Positions 17,276 to 24,407 of a stretch of 33,050 nt of DNA are shown in pieces (position 1 is the stretch's first letter; every line of letters starts with the position of its first letter). The notes below the pieces were generated by a model. That model worked only from the letters and a program-made list of their open reading frames with translations. It searched no databases and was not told the origin of the DNA. Source of the stretch: Deltaproteobacteria bacterium (GTDB lineage Bacteria; Desulfobacterota; Desulfomonilia; UBA1062); the NCBI GenBank assembly GCA_011046135.1, contig DSBG01000109.1, positions 1 to 33,050 on the forward strand. Direction: 5' to 3'. A program made the position numbers and the translations under genes.

Positions 17276-17791
17276 CTACTCGTCGAGGGGCTCGATCACC
17301 ACGCGCCGGAAATCCTCCTGGATTTCAGTCTTGAGATTGAACGTCATCCGGATCTTCCGGGTGTAGTGCTCGTGGTGCCGAAGCGTATCCGATGCAAAGA
17401 AATCTTCCAGGACGATGGTCGTTTCGACGGGTCTGAAGCCCTCCTTCTCCACCATGATGGTCTTGGGATGCGCGCTGTTGAACCGGGTATTCCGTGTCTC
17501 GTGAGACACGGATCCGTCCGTTGGCGAGACCAGCCTGCGCTCCTGCCCGGACACAAAAGGGGCTGCCTCGAACTCCAGCGTGCATGGGGTTGTACACTGG
17601 CGCTGACCATCGAGGAAGACCGATGAACCAGCCTGATCCGATTCCACATCCACGATGAGCTTGACAAAACAGTTCCCCCTCCACTGGTACCAGCTCACCC
17701 AGTCGTACTGGGAGGGACCGCTGCACCCCCCGATCAACGTCATGATGGCAGCCACAAGGATCATCAGGGAACACTTCAACGGATCCTGCAT
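17276..17791 (-). CDS. PEGA-like lipoprotein
   Basis: The precursor (171 residues) has a short N-region, a hydrophobic stretch and a lipobox, LIGGC, with Cys23 as the predicted lipidated residue, so the mature protein is membrane-anchored. Residues around 56-72 (SSVFLDGQRQCTTPCTLEF) resemble a PEGA domain, a small surface-layer-like beta fold that often contains P-C-T near this point. The C-terminal half looks beta-rich and has no motif that I know. AAAGGAG lies about 6 bp before the ATG, and a promoter candidate is found at 17861-17890. The function is unknown; an envelope role is likely. Confidence 0.75.
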   Translation of the reverse strand: MQDPLKCSLMILVAAIMTLIGGCSGPSQYDWVSWYQWRGNCFVKLIVDVESDQAGSSVFLDGQRQCTTPCTLEFEAAPFVSGQERRLVSPTDGSVSHETRNTRFNSAHPKTIMVEKEGFRPVETTIVLEDFFASDTLRHHEHYTRKIRMTFNLKTEIQEDFRRVVIEPLDE

Positions 17792-18197
17792 GAATCACTC
17801 CTTTTCATGTCACGGTAGGCTCTGTAACCTTTTATTTCACCGCACAATCCTACCGAGCCCAGTATATACTCATTGGTGAGGAAAACTCAACTCGCCGATG
17901 CCATCGTTGACTTTGCAAGAGAGATGGGTGTCAGCCGGCACCAAGGATCACCGGACCGACGATGCGGATTATTCCATTGCTCCAGAGGATATCCGCCATG
18001 GTGATCCGTGCGGTGTGTACGGAAAGCATGCTTCATGCACGGTGAAGATCAGGTCTTCTCCATCCGGGGCTGTCGCGACGGAACCATCAATTGCAGGTCC
18101 ATGTACATCACCAGGAAATACAGTAGCACGGTGCGAGTACACGACTCCATGGCAGAGGCGTCTTTCGGTTTCCGTCATGGTTGTCAGCATGTCTTCA
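17792..18197. other. Intergenic region upstream of the lipoprotein gene
   Basis: This 406-bp region separates the lipoprotein gene from the end of the YihY gene. It holds a promoter candidate at 17861-17890 and a 10-bp perfect palindrome AGTATATACT (17861-17870). Reading frames exist on both strands, but none has recognisable protein character. Confidence 0.5.
17861..17890 (-). promoter_or_regulatory. Predicted promoter of the PEGA-like lipoprotein gene
   Basis: On the minus strand TTGAGT (17890-17885), an 18-bp spacer and TATACT (17866-17861) form a plausible sigma-70 promoter. It would start transcription about 60 bp before the lipoprotein ATG. Confidence 0.5.
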
Positions 18198-19550
18198 CTA
18201 TCTTGTTCCAGCGACAAGATCTTTCAGCAGGACATTCGTGCCGCTGCGTTCCAGTTGGTCCTGGAAGTTTCGGAGGGTTTCATCCAGGGCAGCACGTTCG
18301 TCTGTCTTTGGCAGGGGAATCGAATCGACGCCCTTGCGTTCCAGGGCTTCCAGGACAGATGCCACGCTGAGCGTATTCACATCACGTCCTACCTGATACG
18401 CATTCTGTGCATCTGCTTCTGATACGGTCTGGGAAACGAGGCCGCTCTGAACCAGTTCGCTTATGATTTCCCGGACCAGGCGGAGGGGAATTCCCAGGAT
18501 CTCTGAAATCTCCTGCGAATGAGGCGCCTTCTCTCCGCGGATGAAAATCATCACGAGGTGGTGCATGATGAGCAGGCTGAGCAGTTTTCTGAATGCAGGA
18601 GATATTTTTCTGCTGTCCGGTTCGTACTCGTAGGCATCGTCGTTCTGGTGGGCAAAGGAAAGTTCGGCACCGAACAGCACGATGGTCCAGCTGAGATGGA
18701 GCCACACGATAAAGAGTGGGAGCGCTGCAAAGCTGCCGTAGATGGCGTTGTATCGCGTAACCCCGACCTGGAAGGCGATGTAGAGCCACTGAACGATGAC
18801 AAAGACCGTTCCGGAAACGACACCGGCGAGGAGGGACGATGAAAACTTTACCTTGGTGTTGGGCATGAACATGTAGACAAAGGCCAGCAGAGTCCAGATA
18901 AGGCAGTAGGGGATGAGGTTCAGGACGAGGGAGAGCACGACACTGAACAGTCCCAGGATGGCAAAACGTTCGAAGAGCTCTGTGAGGTGTGTCATGACCA
19001 GAACCGTTGCGCTGCTGGAGAGAATGAGCAGAATGGGCCCGATGAGCATCAGGGACAGGTAGTCGGTGAGCTTCTTTCCCAGGGTCCTCCCCTTTGATAT
19101 CGCCCAGATATCATTGAATGATGCCTCGATGTGGTCCAGTACCTTGAATACGGCATACAGAAGCAGAGCAATACCTACCCCGGCAAGGACACCCCCCCGG
19201 GTATTTTCCAGGAGGTTGCGGGCAAACTCGATTACCCAGACGATCACCTGCTCTTGACCGGCAAACTGTTCCACGATCCGCTGCTCGAGCAGTTTCTGAA
19301 ACCCGAATCCTTTGGCAATGGCAAAGACCAGAGCAAACACCGGAACGATCGCCAGAAGTGAATAGAGGGTGAGAGCCGATGCCCGCAGCGAACACCGGTC
19401 ATCCACGAACTCTTTGGCTGTGATGAGGGCCATCCTCAGGTATCTGATGAAAAAGCTGCGTGTCCCTGTGAGGTGTTTCACTCGGACACGCCAGATGCCG
19501 GTCTGCAGGAAGGCCTTTATTTGTTCAATACCGGAGGTGATACTCTCCAT
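18198..19550 (-). CDS. YihY/BrkB family membrane protein with C-terminal winged helix
   Basis: The first 310 residues have the six membrane segments of the YihY/virulence factor BrkB family, including SALTLYSLLAIVPVFALVFA near residue 60 and the YNAIYGSFAALPLFIVWLHL block. The extra 130-residue cytoplasmic tail contains an Rrf2-like helix-turn-helix pattern (SQEISEILGIPLRLVREIIS). This fused layout is common in Desulfobacterota and related groups. The family was once called RNase BN, but that activity belongs to another protein, so no enzymatic role is claimed. GGAGGGAG immediately before the ATG supports the start. It lies 252 bp downstream of the truncated cheX and may be transcribed separately. 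Confidence 0.88.
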   Translation of the reverse strand: MESITSGIEQIKAFLQTGIWRVRVKHLTGTRSFFIRYLRMALITAKEFVDDRCSLRASALTLYSLLAIVPVFALVFAIAKGFGFQKLLEQRIVEQFAGQEQVIVWVIEFARNLLENTRGGVLAGVGIALLLYAVFKVLDHIEASFNDIWAISKGRTLGKKLTDYLSLMLIGPILLILSSSATVLVMTHLTELFERFAILGLFSVVLSLVLNLIPYCLIWTLLAFVYMFMPNTKVKFSSSLLAGVVSGTVFVIVQWLYIAFQVGVTRYNAIYGSFAALPLFIVWLHLSWTIVLFGAELSFAHQNDDAYEYEPDSRKISPAFRKLLSLLIMHHLVMIFIRGEKAPHSQEISEILGIPLRLVREIISELVQSGLVSQTVSEADAQNAYQVGRDVNTLSVASVLEALERKGVDSIPLPKTDERAALDETLRNFQDQLERSGTNVLLKDLVAGTR

Positions 19551-19802
19551 ACGCTCCCTCCACAGAAGATGTAATGAAACACCCTGTTTATCCTGGATGC
19601 GTCCGAGCGTTTCCTGAGTCAGGGAGAGAGCCCTGTCGTTCCCGGGGCTGTACTCGCTCGAATCGCGTATATCAACGGAGATATTTTTAGCACTATCAGG
19701 CTAGTTTTCATAGGACGAACTGGATGTTCCACAGACTTGTGACAGGGAAGGCGTCCCTCTTTCGCGTTGATCGAGAGAACAGGCCCGTTTTTTCAGGCCC
19801 CA

Positions 19803-20060
19803 TCAGGGATCGAAGCAGACCTCGATGGTGAAGTGGCCTGTGTCCGTTTCAAAGGGGATCACAATGATCGACTGCTTGGTGATGTGGCAGATGGTGTGGT
19901 TTTTTCCGGTGATCACCGTGGGTATCGCCCCCTTGAGCGACCTGCCGAGTGTCTCGAGCTTCTGTCGTGCCTGACCCGAGATGATGTTGAGGACCTCGCC
20001 CACGGCGTCTTTCACCTCATCGTTGATCTCCTTGACTTCTTCGCCGAACATTCTGCTCAC
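19803..20060 (-). pseudogene. cheX: 5'-truncated CheX-like chemotaxis phosphatase
   Basis: The 85-residue frame begins with GTG 20 bp after the GNAT stop and covers only the second half of a CheX domain (about 150 residues when complete). It keeps the catalytic helix DAVGEVLNIISG with Glu22 and Asn25, the residues that dephosphorylate CheY, and the IPTVITGKNH strand. Upstream of the GTG the same frame continues with good CheX character (LLFEECILSIVSRMFGEE) into the GNAT coding sequence, up to a stop at 20115-20117, without an NTG start other than CTG. About 50 N-terminal residues are missing. It is probably a relic of a deletion that joined GNAT to cheX, though a short coupled protein is possible. 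Confidence 0.6.
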
Positions 20061-20079
20061 AATGGAGAGGATGCATTCT

Positions 20080-20586
20080 TCAAAGAGGAGCGTTTCCTGC
20101 AGGGAGAAGCTGTTTCACATAGACGATCTTGTCGTCACCCGGGGCGTAGAAATCCTTGAAACGCGCCTCCTGGCGGTACCCGTTTCGTTGATAGAATTCT
20201 CGCGTGGGCAGATAGAGCCCTCGAGAGGAGGTTTCAATATAGACCTTCGCGCCATCCATCAGCGAGATGGCTTGTTCGGTTCTCTCCAGCAGGCTCGTGC
20301 CGAGTCCGGAGTTCTGGCGATCTTTGCGTACGGCAAACCAGTAGATGTCGAAGCTGTCTTTCGTGCAGGGAATGGGGCCGAAACAGGAGTATCCGAGCAC
20401 GACATGGCCTTCGTTTTCCAGGAAGATGAAGGAGTACCCGCTCGGGGAACCCTTGGCAAGGCGTTCTTCCACGAGTTCGATGGCAACGCCGACTTCTTCG
20501 GGGGTGAAGAATCCCGTTGATTCAACGAGGCAGCGCACTGCATCGGTGTCAGCTGGAAGGGTTTCTTCCCGGTAGATGATGGGCAT
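20080..20586 (-). CDS. GNAT family N-acetyltransferase in kamA operon
   Basis: The protein (168 residues) has a single GNAT domain. The acetyl-CoA pyrophosphate loop is RQNSGLGTS (90-98), preceded by the strand FDIYWFAVRKD and followed near the C-terminus by REFYQRNGYR, a typical GNAT end. It should transfer an acetyl group to an amine. It lies 24 bp downstream of an ATP-grasp gene and closes the block that begins with kamA. In the known N-epsilon-acetyl-beta-lysine route (AblA/AblB) a GNAT enzyme acetylates beta-lysine. This protein is much shorter than AblB as I remember it, so the acceptor may instead be the ligase product (inference). Its end overlaps the hidden upstream part of the cheX remnant. 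Confidence 0.88.
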   Translation of the reverse strand: MPIIYREETLPADTDAVRCLVESTGFFTPEEVGVAIELVEERLAKGSPSGYSFIFLENEGHVVLGYSCFGPIPCTKDSFDIYWFAVRKDRQNSGLGTSLLERTEQAISLMDGAKVYIETSSRGLYLPTREFYQRNGYRQEARFKDFYAPGDDKIVYVKQLLPAGNAPL

Positions 20587-20610
20587 GGCGCTTTAGAGAT
20601 GTCTCCTGTC

Positions 20611-21612
20611 TCAGGTTGACTGTTCCGCCGAGAGGGAATCCGCGAGGATCCGCTCTATGACTTCTCCGTAGGTGATACCTGAACGATGTGCTGCTGCAAC
20701 GAACCCGCTGTCAGGTGAGATACAGGGGTTTGCATTGATTTCGAGCACATAGGGGAGTCCCTCGGTATCCACCCTGAAGTCTACCCGTGCGTAGCCACGC
20801 AGGTCAAAGTAACGCCAGCACTTCAGTGCTGTCTCCTTGAGTCTTCCCAGAAGTACCTCGTCTGAAGAGGAAAACTCGAAGCTGCGCTGGGTGTCTTTGT
20901 ACTCAGGAGAAGCCTCGTCCCACTTCGCGCGATAGTCAACGATCCGTGCCTTGTGTTCAGGGAAATCAAAGACAATCTCGGCCGGAGGCAGAACCTCCAC
21001 TCCAGAGGTGGTTGCGAGGAGGGACAGGTTGAACTCCCTGCCGTCGATGAATCTCTCTGCAAAGCACTGGGTCTTGAGTTCTTCAGATCGTTTTTCCACA
21101 AGAGCCTTCAGCATTCCAGGGCCCTCGATCATTACGACGGAGCTCTCGTCGAGCCCGATGGATGCCTCCTCCCACAGGGCCTTGATGATGCAAGGTGCAG
21201 GCAGGGGTAGTTCAACCGGATCTGCGGGCCCGTGGCCAATCCACTCTGGTGTGGGTATCTCGTTGAGCAGCATCCATCTCTTGGCGAGCACCTTGTGAGA
21301 GGTGAGGAACATGGCCTCTGCCGGAGCTCCTGTGTAGGGAATGCCCAGGTGGTCGAGGTAGGAGCAGGCGACATGGATGAGTCGCCCGTCCCCCTCGAGG
21401 GATTCCACGATGTTGAAGACACACAGGGGCACGAGCATGTTCAGTGTTCTCATGCAATCCTGTGACGACAGTGAAAAGGGGAGCATGTGGGGGGTGTATC
21501 CCAGTTCGGCGAGGGCCTTTGAGATCTCCCTGGCCTGGATAAGGACATCGGCTTCATCCTTGTGCGCGTCTTCGGGTACTGGATTGTGGAGAATGACGAT
21601 GTCACCACTCAT
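20611..21612 (-). CDS. ATP-grasp ligase, D-Ala-D-Ala ligase-like (second of pair)
   Basis: The protein (333 residues) has an ATP-grasp fold: an N-terminal domain with VFNIVESLEGDGRL (65-78), a central ATP-binding domain with SHKVLAKRWML (105-115), the Lys144 strand IIKALWEEASIG and the hinge ERFIDGREFN (186-195). The metal-binding end holds ARVDFR (Asp278, Arg280) and VLEINANPC (Glu291, Asn293). It should activate a carboxylate as acyl phosphate and join it to an amine. It differs strongly from its neighbour, so the two ligases probably do different steps rather than duplicate one. The ATG overlaps the stop of the upstream ATP-grasp gene by 11 bases. Cell-wall D-Ala-D-Ala synthesis is unlikely, because mur or fts genes are absent here. 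Confidence 0.87.
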   Translation of the reverse strand: MSGDIVILHNPVPEDAHKDEADVLIQAREISKALAELGYTPHMLPFSLSSQDCMRTLNMLVPLCVFNIVESLEGDGRLIHVACSYLDHLGIPYTGAPAEAMFLTSHKVLAKRWMLLNEIPTPEWIGHGPADPVELPLPAPCIIKALWEEASIGLDESSVVMIEGPGMLKALVEKRSEELKTQCFAERFIDGREFNLSLLATTSGVEVLPPAEIVFDFPEHKARIVDYRAKWDEASPEYKDTQRSFEFSSSDEVLLGRLKETALKCWRYFDLRGYARVDFRVDTEGLPYVLEINANPCISPDSGFVAAAHRSGITYGEVIERILADSLSAEQST

Positions 21613-22588
21613 GATTCACGCGTCTCATGGCGGAGTCAACGATGCGTTTGATAAGCCACTGGAAGGAGATTCCCTGCAGCCTGCAGAGAATGGGAAGATC
21701 GGAGTGAACAGGGTTGAGGCCGGCAAGGGGATTGACTTCGATAACGTTCGGCACACCCTGGTCGTCCATTCTCAGATCTATCCGCCCTGCATCCCTGCAT
21801 CCCAGGATCCTCCATGCCTTGAGGGCAATCTCACAACAGCTCTGTGCCGCTTCTTTCTCCGGCAGCCGATACTCGATGTGCTCTTCGTAGTGAGATTTGC
21901 TGTACAGGGAGTAGATGTTGTTTCCAAAAGGGTCTTTCCTGAAGATGATTTCCATGGCCCCGAGGGCGGAGGCGTCCTCCCCGGAGCCCGCAATCCCCAC
22001 GGTGAACTCGCGACCGGGCAGGAACCTCTCCACGAGCACAGGCTGTCTGAACTGTTTCAGGAGCGCTGCGCCTACGGACAAGAGCGCTTCTTTCGACATG
22101 ACCCTCGACGCATCGCTGATCCCCTTCCCGGTTCCTTCTCCCACCGGCTTCAGGAAGAGGGGGTAGGCGAGATTCACGGTGGCGAGCTCCTCGGCACTGT
22201 TCACCACCACAAAATCAGCAGTGGGGATTCCCGCACCGGTGATGATGGATTTGGTGATCCCCTTGTGGAGCGTGATGGAGAGAACCAGCGGATCGGAAAA
22301 GGTGTACGGAATCCTGTAGGCATCCAGGAGAGCAGGAACCTGTGATTCCCGTCCGAATCCATACATGCCTTCGGCTATGTTGAATACGAGATCCCACCTG
22401 TTCCCGGATGCGAGCCTTTCCACAAGGCCTTTGATGTTCCCGATCCTGTCAATGTCGTGCCCGGAGGCACAAAGAGCTTCTTCAATTCCGTCGATGGTGT
22501 CTGACAGGTCGAATTCCGCTGTCTCCTCGTAACTGAACCCCTCTTTCAGGTAGTCGTCACGAAGATCGTAGGTGAGCCCGATGACCAT
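21602..22588 (-). CDS. ATP-grasp ligase, D-Ala-D-Ala ligase-like (first of pair)
   Basis: The chosen start gives 328 residues beginning MVIGLTYDLRDDYL, a beginning I consider typical for this subgroup. It sits one base after the kamA stop (TAAG-ATG), which favours translational coupling. An ATG at 22606 would add six residues. ATP-grasp features are DLVFNIAEG (66-74), LHKGITKSII around Lys109, FLKPVGEGTGKGI with Lys147, the hinge VERFLPGREFTV and the metal site RIDLRMDD (Asp271) with VIEVNPLAGL (Glu284, Asn286). It should make an amide or peptide bond with ATP. Its position directly after an aminomutase suggests that beta-lysine is one substrate (inference). Confidence 0.87.
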   Translation of the reverse strand: MVIGLTYDLRDDYLKEGFSYEETAEFDLSDTIDGIEEALCASGHDIDRIGNIKGLVERLASGNRWDLVFNIAEGMYGFGRESQVPALLDAYRIPYTFSDPLVLSITLHKGITKSIITGAGIPTADFVVVNSAEELATVNLAYPLFLKPVGEGTGKGISDASRVMSKEALLSVGAALLKQFRQPVLVERFLPGREFTVGIAGSGEDASALGAMEIIFRKDPFGNNIYSLYSKSHYEEHIEYRLPEKEAAQSCCEIALKAWRILGCRDAGRIDLRMDDQGVPNVIEVNPLAGLNPVHSDLPILCRLQGISFQWLIKRIVDSAMRRVNHEW

Positions 22589-22589
22589 C

Positions 22590-23897
22590 TTATGCACCAG
22601 GTGCATGATGAAGGGATGATTCAGGATACCTGAACAGCGCTCCTTCGTAGTTTCTCAGGATCACACCCTCTGCGGTGCGACCCTGAAAGTAGTCGGGCAG
22701 GAGGGGAATCTTTCCCCCTCCCCCGGGGGCGTCGATCACATAGTGAGGCACGGCATATCCCGAGGTATGTCCCCGCAGGCCCTCGATCATCTCAATACCC
22801 GTTTCAACACTCGTTCTGAAATGGGATGACCCGAGAATGGGGTCGCACTGGTAGAGATAGTACGGCCGTACCCGGACCTTCATCAGTCCGTGGTAGAGTG
22901 TTTTCAATGTTTCCACGCGATCGTTGATTCCCTTGAGGAGCACTGTCTGGCTGCCGAGCGGTAATCCTGCATCTGCGAGCTGCGTGCAGGCGGCACACGT
23001 CTCCGGCGTCAGTTCATCTGGATGGGTGAAGTGAATGCTCATCCACAACGGGTTATATTTTTTCAGGATCCTCAGCATCTTCGGTGTAATCCTCTGCGGG
23101 AGAACCACAGGCACTTTCGTCCCGATACGGATGACCTCGACGTGTGATATACGACGTATGCTGGACAGGAGATACTCAAGCTGACTGTCCGGCAATGTCA
23201 GCGGATCGCCTCCGGAGAGGAGAACATCCCTGATCTGGGGTGTTTGCTCGATGTAGCTGATGGCCTGCTGCCACTGCTTGATGCTGCTGCGGAACTTCCC
23301 GTTGCACCCCACCATGCGGGAACGGGTACAGTACCGGCAGTACGAAGAGCAGAACCCTGTGGTCAGGAAAAGGACCCTGTCGGGGTATCGGTGAACCACG
23401 CCGGGAACCGGGCTCTGGTGTTCTTCATGTAAAGGGTCCGGCTTCTCGTCCGGACTCGTCAGGTACTCATCCATCACCGGGATCATGGATCTCCTGATTG
23501 CCTGGGCAGGGTCAGATCTGCTGATCAGGCTCGCATAGTAGGGGGTGATCCTCAGCGGCAGTCCGGAAGAATGACACATGATGGCCATCCGCTCATCGCT
23601 GGTAAGGTCGATCATTCGCCGGATCTGGTCAAGGCTTGCGACGCTGTTCCTGATCTGCCAGTGCCAGTTGGACCACTCTGCCTCACTTGCCTGCGGATAG
23701 AAATTCCTCAGGAACTGCTGCGAGGGCGGGCTGATGGGTATCCGGCATGCGGATGGGTGCCTTCTGACAGGGTGCGGGGCGAGGAAGATATCGCCAAAGA
23801 GGCTCTGGGGAATCGATGGGGGTTCGTCGGTTGATTCGGAACTTAAGGGGTCCGGATCGTCCACGCAGACAGACATGACATGACCGGTGTTCTTCAT
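22590..23897 (-). CDS. kamA: KamA family lysine 2,3-aminomutase-like radical SAM/PLP enzyme
   Basis: The 435-residue length is close to that of clostridial lysine 2,3-aminomutase. The radical SAM motif is CSSYCRYCTR (Cys183, 187, 190), followed by Arg192, the position that holds the substrate carboxylate. YQCDPILG (Asp352) and VIDAPGGGGK (Asp389, Lys396) match the two aspartates that bind the lysine side-chain amine and the PLP lysine. The expected reaction is therefore L-lysine to beta-lysine. About 40 N-terminal residues rich in Ser, Pro and Asp precede the conserved domain. AAAGGAGG about 9 bp before the ATG is a strong ribosome site. It heads the block with two ATP-grasp ligases and a GNAT enzyme. 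EF-P modification (EpmB) is an alternative role, but no efp or epmA lies here. Confidence 0.9.
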   Translation of the reverse strand: MKNTGHVMSVCVDDPDPLSSESTDEPPSIPQSLFGDIFLAPHPVRRHPSACRIPISPPSQQFLRNFYPQASEAEWSNWHWQIRNSVASLDQIRRMIDLTSDERMAIMCHSSGLPLRITPYYASLISRSDPAQAIRRSMIPVMDEYLTSPDEKPDPLHEEHQSPVPGVVHRYPDRVLFLTTGFCSSYCRYCTRSRMVGCNGKFRSSIKQWQQAISYIEQTPQIRDVLLSGGDPLTLPDSQLEYLLSSIRRISHVEVIRIGTKVPVVLPQRITPKMLRILKKYNPLWMSIHFTHPDELTPETCAACTQLADAGLPLGSQTVLLKGINDRVETLKTLYHGLMKVRVRPYYLYQCDPILGSSHFRTSVETGIEMIEGLRGHTSGYAVPHYVIDAPGGGGKIPLLPDYFQGRTAEGVILRNYEGALFRYPESSLHHAPGA

Positions 23898-24012
23898 CTC
23901 GATTGTTCCTCCTTTACTGGGAAATCGATGATTTTGTTGTGGCGATGCGACTGCATGAACACAAAAAGTGCGTGGAAAAAAGGGAGGGGTGGAAGAGACG
24001 TGGATGGTTTCA

Positions 24013-24075
24013 TCAGACGATGTCTGTCAGGATGGAGTCATCATCATCTAATTGAAAACTCTGTGGTGCATTCAT
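24013..24075 (-). CDS. Candidate 20-codon acidic mini-ORF in the kamA leader
   Basis: ATG at 24075-24073 and TGA at 24015-24013 enclose 20 codons containing QLDDDDSILTDIV. GGGAG (24084-24088) lies 8 bp before the ATG, a good ribosome site. The frame is between the predicted kamA promoter and kamA, 115 bp before the kamA start. It may be a leader peptide, a small acidic protein or chance. I recognise no family. Confidence 0.3.
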   Translation of the reverse strand: MNAPQSFQLDDDDSILTDIV

Positions 24076-24155
24076 CTCACGATCTCCCTGCCGAAGGATC
24101 TTTTCGTATTCCTGTCATGGTAACTTAACAGGAAAGCGCTCATATTTTATGATTT

Positions 24156-24183
24156 CTAATAACCTTCTTTTTTAAGAATTCAA
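24156..24183 (-). promoter_or_regulatory. Predicted promoter of the kamA operon
   Basis: On the minus strand TTGAAT (24183-24178), a 16-bp spacer and TATTAG (24161-24156) form a promoter candidate in very AT-rich DNA. The transcript would have a leader of about 250 nt before kamA. Tandem repeats lie 5 bp upstream of the -35 box. Confidence 0.45.
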
Positions 24184-24188
24184 GAGAA

Positions 24189-24210
24189 ATGTGAGGGTCA
24201 TGTGAGGGTC
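24189..24210. repeat. Tandem 11-bp direct repeat, possible activator site
   Basis: ATGTGAGGGTC occurs twice without a gap (24189-24199 and 24200-24210). An 11-bp period, about one helical turn, is characteristic of sites bound by OmpR/PhoB-family dimers. It lies immediately upstream of the predicted kamA -35 box and about 80 bp upstream of the predicted mrfA promoter, so either or both could be regulated. Confidence 0.5.
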
Positions 24211-24289
24211 AATGAATTTTTTTCTCCGCGATGGGGATGAGGTTTTCGAAGGCCTTCCCCCTGCCTCCCCGGCCATGTGGTTTTGCCCG

Positions 24290-24319
24290 TTGACAGGCTG
24301 GTGGGACCATCTCTATAGT
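24290..24319 (+). promoter_or_regulatory. Predicted sigma-70 promoter of mrfAB
   Basis: A consensus TTGACA (24290-24295), an 18-bp spacer and TATAGT (24314-24319) give a start near 24326, about 80 bp before the preferred mrfA ATG. Confidence 0.65.
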
Positions 24320-24407
24320 CACAGCGACAGGCAGTACTTCTCCTTGCTTTGTTGGACCTTGTATGACGGTTCTCAACACTTCCAGAGAGGGCAGGGTGCA
24401 GGAGATC

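Noticed and set aside
17969-18217. Minus-strand 82-codon frame overlapping the end of the YihY gene
   Set aside because: No recognisable domain and unusual composition; it might be coupled to the YihY gene but nothing supports it as a real protein.
17898-18422. Plus-strand 174-codon frame across the lipoprotein/YihY gap
   Set aside because: Its second half is antisense to the YihY coding sequence and the product lacks any protein family character.
18198-19550. Annotation of the YihY protein as ribonuclease BN
   Set aside because: That historical name was transferred in error; RNase BN activity belongs to the RNase Z-like elaC product.
19763-19800. GGCC-rich repeat with a T-run after cheX (CAGGCCCG, six T, CAGGCCCC)
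   Set aside because: The two halves are mainly direct repeats; only the GGCC core pairs, and the T-run is in the loop, so it is not a sound terminator.
20611-22588. Interpretation of the two ATP-grasp genes as cell-wall D-alanine-D-alanine ligases
   Set aside because: They are two divergent copies in one operon with kamA and a GNAT gene, without mur, ftsQ or vancomycin-resistance genes.
22592-22606. Perfect palindrome ATGCACC-A-GGTGCAT at the kamA/ATP-grasp junction
   Set aside because: It lies within the kamA C-terminal codons and the alternative ATP-grasp start; a one-base centre cannot form an RNA loop and no regulator is suggested.
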